From assembly GCA_945910005.1 (NCBI GenBank), contig OX246741.1, forward strand, positions 53,113,864 to 53,177,863: 64,000 bases of DNA. The letters run 5' to 3'. Positions 51,601-60,600 of this stretch are shown piece after piece. This stretch comes from Isoperla grammatica. Lineage: Eukaryota > Arthropoda > Insecta > Plecoptera > Perlodidae. Every line of letters begins with the position of its first letter. Within the stretch, counting starts at the first letter, position 1. The position numbers and the translations under genes were made by a program. The notes beneath the pieces were generated by a model, which did not search any database, had not been told where the DNA came from, and worked only from the letters and a program-made list of their open reading frames with translations.

Positions 51601-54600
51601 ACGGTTTGAACATTAAAGAATCATACCAATGTCGATGCACAATTTTCACAGTCTTATAATGGAAGTTACAAAGAATTATAAGCTAGACTAGGGGAAATGT
51701 GGTGGAAAGTAGTAGAAATTCGATGCCCGTAACAAACATTGTAGCTGCCCCAAGTTATGCTATCTATTATCTTGCTGACAAAATAGCAGAGTCGTATAAT
51801 ACTAAGGGCCGGTCTTACAATCCCCTAATAAGAAAGTTATTAAGTAGCAATTAAGCTATTTGGAGGATTTCAAGGGTTTTGATTGGTGGTTGCCATGGAG
51901 AAAACAAGCTATTCGACGAATAAGTAGTTATTGGGACATTGTAAGACTGGACCTAAGTGCCGACTTAATTGCCTAGTTCTCTAGTTTCTGATGCACTGGA
52001 CAATTAATTGGTGCCAATTAATGTGTCACCCATTAACTAGCCGTATTGAAGCGATGCAAACGGATCAAGTCAATCTCCAATCAAGTTACATTTAATTACA
52101 TTATGCATCACTTCTAGTTTACGGGTAGGATGTTAATTTGGCACCAGTTTACTGTCCAGTAGTGATATTTTCCAACCGTGTATATTGGAATGCTGAACAT
52201 GCCAAACACAGTGGGCGTGACTAACGAGGCTGGTGAACTCTACTGCATCTACGAATGTACAAAAGAACGCCAGAAATATGTTGACTTTAGTTGAAACGGT
52301 GTGCATGAAACGGCCGGTGAAATGATGTGAAGTCAGTAGTATAACGAGCATAATATAGTTAGATTGGGGGATCTATTATACACATTATATTGGATGTTTC
52401 AATACATTTGATAATAATTTTACTTAATATTATGTTGATTCAAACATTGGATTTTAAGAGCTAGTGGCCCATGTTTGTGTATTGAACCATTATAATCGGC
52501 TTGAAAACCAAGATTTACAAGAAAACCACGGTTGCCAATTTTATAATAATGGAAGTCGAAAGAATGTCACCCTTTGAAAGAAAAAGAATTGCAATATTTC
52601 ATTGGTCATTAGCTCTAAACATTTCGTTTCTACTATGAGCGGACAGACTTTACAGTGAGTGCGTAACTTCGCCGTAGACAGCACCACTGTCGTTCAGGCA
52701 TCGTGACCACCAATTCGAAATATAAATAAAAACCTTAGCGCGAAAGAAAACCACCTCTTTTTTATCACTGGTTGTAAAGAAGAGCTTGACGCCTTTATAC
52801 AAAGCGAGCAAGCTGTTTTTCGTGATTGCAATTATCCTCGGAGTCATGAACGCATGACGTACTCGAGGTTAAACAATACAAACTACATCCCATCAAGCAT
52901 TGGGTTTATGAGTGTAGTAGTGAGGGCATTTAGCAGAAGAATAGTGCAAAATGTGATAAGAATTTTTCCTTTGGTGGAAAAATCGGAAATTGTCTGCTCT
53001 TTCATTTAAAGACCATCCTCAAAACATCTGACGGCAACTTTGGGCCCCAGGGCTGTCCAAAGTAGTAAAAAAATCAAAATGTTGCAGATTGAATATTTAT
53101 CTCAACCCAAGTCACACAATACATGTATTGTAATGTCACGCACACTGTGCGAAAAAATAAAAAGTCTAGGGTTGTCCAAAGCTGAAATTTATGGCAAAGT
53201 GGAAATGTGCAATTCTGAATTTTATCTATTCAATCATTCTCAATGAACACTTTGTATTGTTTACTTCAATTACTACCTATTATCACCAACTGATGACTAA
53301 ATATCAATTTTTACTAGTATTTTTGGATCAGGGGTAACCAAATATCAAGCTCACATTTACAGTTAATGCCAATGTAGGCCAAATATACATAGTTCTAATG
53401 AGACAGATAATAAATGAAAACACATAATAATATGCAGTTCCGTGTAGGATATGCGTAGTTATATTTCGTAATGATCAATTCAGGGGTGACCAAAATCATA
53501 ATGATGGTATAAACAGATACAATGTCTTACGACACGGTAGTAACTTCTTAATGTGTTTTGATGAATTATTGAGATGAAAATAGGAAATATTGGGTATACT
53601 GAAGATATTTTTACACGGCATACAGTTTTAATTATGTTTACTTTGAAATTAACACTGTCCATCACACTTGCACAATTGTGTGCATGCTAGTGCTGCCTTT
53701 GCACATTTGCAGTTTTTACTGCATCTTGTATTGCAGCCACACCGAATAAGTTCTGAGCAATGCTGGGAAGCCTCTCCCAGGGACGTCCAGAATGGTTGAA
53801 ATCTGCTCTCCTGGCTGCGTTCCCATCCCCAATCAGTAGTCAGTGGAAGTTGCTGGTCCCGCATCAGGCATCTCCTCCAAACACCCACCTGATACGAAGC
53901 TCTCTTGGTATGCTCAAGCAAGGCAGCTCGGGTTGGTGGTATGCTTTCCAAAGGTCGGTTCTTCTTTGTGAAAAGCATCTTCCTGCAGTCATTGACTGCC
54001 TCGCAAGGGTACATGTCTTATGGCCAACGGGAAAAGTACCTACAGGGAAAAGCACCTATATTCTCTGCGGAAAAGTGCCAACTGTCAAACCCATGTCATG
54101 CCCCAGTCAGTGCGGCAGCCTTTGAGGAAACCAGTTTATTCAAAGTCACCGCCAACCAATTAAGATGAACAATATTCAACAGTATAGATAAACCACCCCC
54201 TAACCTGTTGCCTTAATATCCAGGTAGCCAGTGGTCATTTTCCTGTAGGTCATAGTACGGGTTCCCCCTCGCAAGGGCTTCCTCTGTCATACAAAAGGGC
54301 AGTATAACCATTCTATACACAATGGTATAACGCTCAATTACGTTCATGAAACGTTCTATGTTTTCTGGGAATCGGGAAAGTTGATTGAATGCATCATGTG
54401 CTTCAGGGTAGACAGACCAAACATCCCAAGCTGTTTTCTTACCTCGCCCTGCAAATGAAGAGACAGTGTCGCATCCGGTAAACGTATACCAGTAGATAAT
54501 TGCTTCACACTTCTCAACTCCAAGTGCCGTGACGTACTCGTGTATCGGAAGAAATCGCTTTTGTTTGCCAACTCCGAAGCATATCCACAGCTCTTCAATG

Positions 54601-57600
54601 CCAAGGTACTTGAACACGTGAATTGCAATGACCCAGTGGCGTGCCGTCCATGGAAGCAATGGAAGCATTGCTTCCATTTTATTTTTAACTAAATTACCTA
54701 TGTATACCCTCAATGCTGGCTAACAATATCGCTTACCAGTAACACTAAAATAGAATTAATGAACCAAACTTAACTACCCGAATTATGCGAAATAACTGAC
54801 AGCGCAATGAAAAATCCTTGTACCATATTCTACGAGTTTGAATTCGAGCGCCAGGCCTTCGCTGTGGGCCAAGCGACGAGGGTGGCCGAGGGTTAACGAA
54901 GAAAAGCCGAGTGGAAGCAATGCCTCGGATTGCATCCACCCAGCACCCATAAGCCAGACTGTTCCGAGAGACACGTGGGTTTGAAAGTTGTTCGTGTTTT
55001 TACCTCTTTATAACCGTAAAACTGTTTCGTTTATTTTCTAAATTCATTCAGTGTGAGAAAGAATGCGATTCTACATTGATTAGTTGATTATTTGAGTATA
55101 ATTGTAGTGTGTGACAAATGTTTGGTGTGTTGTTCATCTACGCGCGAATAAGCAATATGAAGGATTGCTTCCGAGTCTGCGGGCTCGATCGGATCGCTTG
55201 CTGTGGGCCAAGGATCTAGGTCTAGCGCGGATGTGGAGGATCTAGGTCTAGCGCGAATGTGCACTCCTTTCTGAATTTGTACTATCAACTTTCAATAACC
55301 ATGAATATGATTGAATGTTATGTAATCGATGAATTATTTGCGCGCCCATTTAGCACTCGATCTTTTCAAGAAAAATGTGCAATTATTGAGAGTGGCCGAC
55401 CAACATCAGCTCTGCCAAATCTCAATTCAAAAACCAAAAAATGCACTCGGCATTTTAGCACTGATATTTTATAATGGATCAGATTTTTGTTCGTAAATTT
55501 CTAATGGTAAATTGCCTAAAACTCGTTAAAAGGCTCGTACGGCAATCACGATAATCCAAACAAATCCGGGGCTATGCGCCCCGGACCCGCATTGACTGGG
55601 GGGCCTTCCCCCCAGACCCCCCATGCATGTATTAGGTGGGGGGGGGTCTCACAAGTGCCATTGCCAAGGGATTACTTAAAAAAGTAGTTGCTTCCCCCAT
55701 TAGAAAAGTCACGGCACGCCACTGCAATGACCAACACATCCGTATCAACTGTGTTGATTAGTATTCGCTTATGGCCATGCAATGAAGCATTCATAACGTG
55801 TAAAAACACTCTTGAATCCGCTTCTTCATGGTTGCATGGCTGTAGATTGGATATCAGTCGAACATTTGAATTTCTTGACACCAAAACTGAAACACCATGT
55901 GTTGCGACAATAGTGTGTCTTACATCCTCTACTTCCGACGATCCTTCTGCCAAAAGCTTGAAGAGGGCATCTTTGTTGTCATCATCATGCAGAAATTAAT
56001 TCCACTGTTTAGGGATATTGGTGTTGTATCCAACTTTTAGCTTCACACCACTGCCACTCTTAAGGCGGGCATGGCTCTTCAGACTGTCCTGGAAATATCT
56101 GTCAAAAGCGACATCAACTCTTACTGCATTTATCTTACGGACATGATATATATATATATATACATGATATAAGGAATAAAAATGTTATCCCTGAATTCAT
56201 CAAGAGTTTTAGACGCTCCTGGCTTCAACATGTGAACAGCAGCTGCGCCATCAATTACGACAGCCGTACATTCAGGCTTATCATAAACTGTAGTACCGAG
56301 CGTTTCGATGCGAATAAACGCGTCGGACTTAGTGCATGAGCGCAATTGACCGTTTTTTGACAATGCGGGAGGATATGAATGGTTCTCATGTGCAAAAAAG
56401 TCGTCTAAATCTCCTTCTCGAGATTGGCATGAAATGTACAGTCTAGAAAATAGTCTGCAGTCTTGCTAAACGCCCTGTAGTTTAGTTTTCATGCTCAAGC
56501 GTGTGTGCTCAAGCGTGTGCTCAAGCGTGTAGTGTCGACAATTATTAACAAGCTTCTTTCCATACTTGTTTCTTCTATTGGGCCTACGCACAAAAGGAAC
56601 ACGTGGATGTCACCTGTAGTTAAATGTTCGTACTATGCTGTGCGTATTCGCGCAAAACACAAATTTCATGCACGACGAAGACAATTACTATTTTTTTGAA
56701 TTGGTCAACCCTGAAATTATTGATACGAAATATTACGAGGCATTGTGTTCTTCTAATTATTACGAATTATCTGAAAGGAACAAATGAATCCACATATAAC
56801 ATTCATATCGTTGTCGCTATGTATATTTGGTTTACATGGACATTATCCGTAATGATCGACACTTTATACTCTTTGGTCACCCCTGAACAGCAAAATTCTA
56901 GTAAGAATACATATATGGTCATTATTTGATAATAATATAATCGCAAGAAATGAAAACTGTCCATAGAGAATGATTATATAGGTAACATTCAGAATGTAGC
57001 ATTTACATTTTGCCACAAAACTTGGCTTTGGACAACCCTAGATTTTTTATTTTTTTACATTGTACGCCTAACATTCTTCTGAATTCATTTTATGACCGAA
57101 TTTGAAAATGGATTGTCAATTCGCATAATTGTGATTTGTGTCCCACTTTGGACAGCCCTGGGGCCCAAAGTTACCGGTAGATTTTTTGAGGATGGTCTTT
57201 AAATAAAAGAGCAGACAATTTACGATTTTTCCACCGAAGGAAAAATTCTTATCACATTTTGCACTATTCTGCCAGTATTTCGAGCTAAATGCCCTCACTA
57301 TAGGAAGTGCTCACCGTGCTCGTAACTGCTCGACCCGTGTCTCGCACACGAGATTAGATTTATACCTTTAACTAGATAATAAAAAAACACATTTCATCAC
57401 TAAATGGTATTACTGGAAATATTGATGGATTTCTTAAAATTTCTTCAAAATCGGTTATGTATGTAATAAAACTTGTGTTGGTTTACGTTTCTGGGTGGAG
57501 CACACTTTTATTTCCATGAGTTTGTTAATGCACTCACTATTAGTGACATATTACTGGCATTAATTAAATCTAGCATATTTTTGCATCTGTAAGACACATT

Positions 57601-60600
57601 GGTTATGTGGAAGACAGAACTCGGCGTTTTGTAACTCCTCTTCACAAAAAATAAAGTTTCTTTCTTTCTATTCTATTCTCTTCTTATAACCTCTACTTAG
57701 GATAGAGAGACAGGTAATTCGGTTTGTGCGTGCCTCCTGTGTTTCTTTACACAGTCACAGGTATCATCATTGCATTACTGTTGTCCTTGTAGATGTTTAG
57801 TGTCATGTCATTGAGTTGTTGGTGTTCTTATATATGCGGGTATTTCCCGCCTTGTACGCGGTAATCGGTATTTGAACGGGCAGATGTATCAGCCCGGATA
57901 GCTCAGTCGGTAGAGCATTAGGCTTTTAACCTAAGGGTCCAGGGTTCGAGTCCCTGTTCGGGCGAACTTTTTTTTTTACACTTTGCACGTTACTCAAAAT
58001 TTGATGATTGAGCCAAATTATTGCGATTCATATTTAGGTGCGCAAAATGTGTGCAGCGTTAATTTAGTAACATTTTGATTTTGAACGTTGGATTTAATAT
58101 GCTGATTTTGGTATTTTTGTATTTAATTATTTATATACCTAAATCAATGATTATTGATCACTTTTTAACACAATTGTCAGATAAGGGAGTGTGGCATAAA
58201 TTAAATATAGTGCCAGCCTGCCAAGCATAGCAGTTTTTTTTATTTTATTTATTTATTTATTTATTTATTTAATGTCTATCCTATTCAGTTATAAAAACTG
58301 ATTTACAAAGGAGGACCTTAAATAACACTAAGCTATGCAAACAATTAATAATATTGATTAATTAATAATAATTAATAAATATAATAATAAGTTTGCTAAC
58401 TTATTTGTATAGTTTGAATGTATTTCAATTTATTTTTAAGGTGTGAACGCAAGTATAAGTGTATTATGAATGAGATACCTACATTGACAGGACTTGTTAT
58501 CTGCCCTGATAGTGATACAGCGATCTTGGAACACCCTTTAATAAGAAACAAGTCTAGAAAGTGCGTAAAGCTCTTATCACGTCGCATCCTGTTATTCGTG
58601 TACACAGGAACAACGTCGACCACAACAACTTACCGAGCAGGCGGATGTGACACACAGAAAATACTACAACTGTTCTCATTTCTAATTAAATCTGACAAAA
58701 AGTGAATATTGTTGATATTGAATATTAAAACACATTTTGTACTGAAAGTAAAAATGTCGGTGATCGTCTTAAATATTCCTAGGTCTTCGTGATTTGATTG
58801 TTTGACGACGTAGGCCTACTCGACAACTAAAAGAAATAAGTAGGATAGTCCAAAATTGGTAAGGCAGGGTTTCCTCAAACTTTTTTGCCCGCAACCCCAA
58901 ATTTCACTAGCTATTCCGTCTTATATCGGACCTTATTTGCGTAGTTTATACACGGAAATAGATGGTCGCTTGTTAGCCGATATTCGCTTCGCTGTTTGTT
59001 TACATTTTTATAATCGGATGCAAGCAAGAGTAAGGAATTTTCCCGCTGAGCTTCTTTTTTCAACTTTTCTGTATACGTACGTCTTTTTATACATTTTCTT
59101 TAAAAAAAAACTTGATTCTATGTACACCTTAATTTCTATTTTTCATAAGCTTTTCATAAGCTCGTGACCCCATTTTGATTCCTCGCGACCCCGCCGTGGT
59201 TAATAGTTTGAGAAGCAAAGGACGATGGGCAGACACCCCGGGGTCCTATTCTGCAACTTTTTTGCTGCTTGAATTCAAACTTGTTACGTGGAATGTAATG
59301 TTCTATTGAGTAAACAAATCTGAATGCGCGCAGAATTCATTTCGGGATAAACAATAACAGACTAGAGCGTCTGGGACAAATTATACTCCGGGCCCAGAAG
59401 GAGAATTACCTCTACGTGAAGAACCGCAGAAAATGTTCATTTTTTAATTTCATCCCAAGATTGAAACACAAAATCGAAAATCTAAGTAATCATAGCGCTG
59501 AAGTTCTACAGACTGAATGATAAATGTATCTAACACAATAATTAGTATGACTGTGGTACTTATTTCATTACTAATTTAATGAATTGAAAATCACAGTCAT
59601 ACTGATTATAATGTTAAATGCATTTATCTTTCAGTCTGTAGGACTTACCAAACTACAGCGCTATGATTACTCAGATTTTCGATTTTGTGTTTCAATCTTG
59701 AGATATAATGAAAAAATGAAAATTTTCTGCGGTTTTTGACGTAGAGGTATCCCAGTGTTGAATCTATGCATGCACACAAGGATCCCAACACACTCGCCCT
59801 GTTGCCAATGGTTTCATTTTCATCTTTGTAACATAAACGATGGTAACATTGTTTATGTACCCACACACCTTATTATCAAAATGCCCTCCCTAAGCAAATA
59901 TACTGAATTCAATATATAGGTAATTATTATCAATAATGCCAAACCTGCAATCATATTCAATATTCGTCTACATAAACGCTTGATTGAAAAACTTTTTTTT
60001 TAAATGTACATTTCGTTATAGTTTTCTATCCCAATACCTCAACGGATGTGTACGAACATTCATGTTAATTTGTGTGTTTATTTATTTAACGTCTACCCTT
60101 GATAGTTGTCGAACTAATTTACACATTTTAGCGTTTATCCGTAGACGGTGTTCTTTAATTTTCTGTTCGAAACGATTTAAACCGGTCTGGAGACCAAGAT
60201 ATCCGAAACACCTTATATATTTTCTCACAACGTAGTTTTTTAATCTTTGTGTTGCTTGTTGAACGTCTTCCCACTCCCAATGCAGAAGGTCTGGGTTCGA
60301 TAACTTCGATTCCCGGTTCGGGCACATAATACATGAGATAACGCGCCCCCACTGGACATCAGTGTGTTTAACAGAGTGAGTACACAATAACTTATAAAAA
60401 AGTTAAAAAATACAAACTTAATATCTATTTATGAAAATTATTTGGCACTATCATTTCTTTAAATAGTCCTACGGTTGTGTTATTTTATTATATTTTATTG
60501 TTATTTATTTTGTTATTTTGTTGTTGTAGATGCTACCACATTGAAGCAGGAACTATTTTCGGGGGGGGAAGGGGGGAGGGGGTACTTGAATTTCGAGTAT

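Larger units (their letters stand above)
52918..57300. mobile_element. 4.4-kb DNA transposon with about 350-bp inverted ends
   Basis: The left end TAGTGAGGGCATTTAGC reappears inverted at 57300, and similarity continues for about 350 bp inward (shared blocks include GTGCAAAATGTGATAAG, TTTGGGCCCCAGGGCTGTCC and CTAGGGTTGTCCAAAGC). A TA adjoins both ends, compatible with a TA target duplication. The interior holds the decayed gene at 53649-56460 and a nested hAT element. I cannot assign a superfamily. Confidence 0.8.

Noticed and set aside
60230..60330. tRNA-like GGGTTCGATAAC...GATTCCCGG segment
   Set aside because: The B box is disrupted by an internal duplication and no A box or cloverleaf could be drawn.
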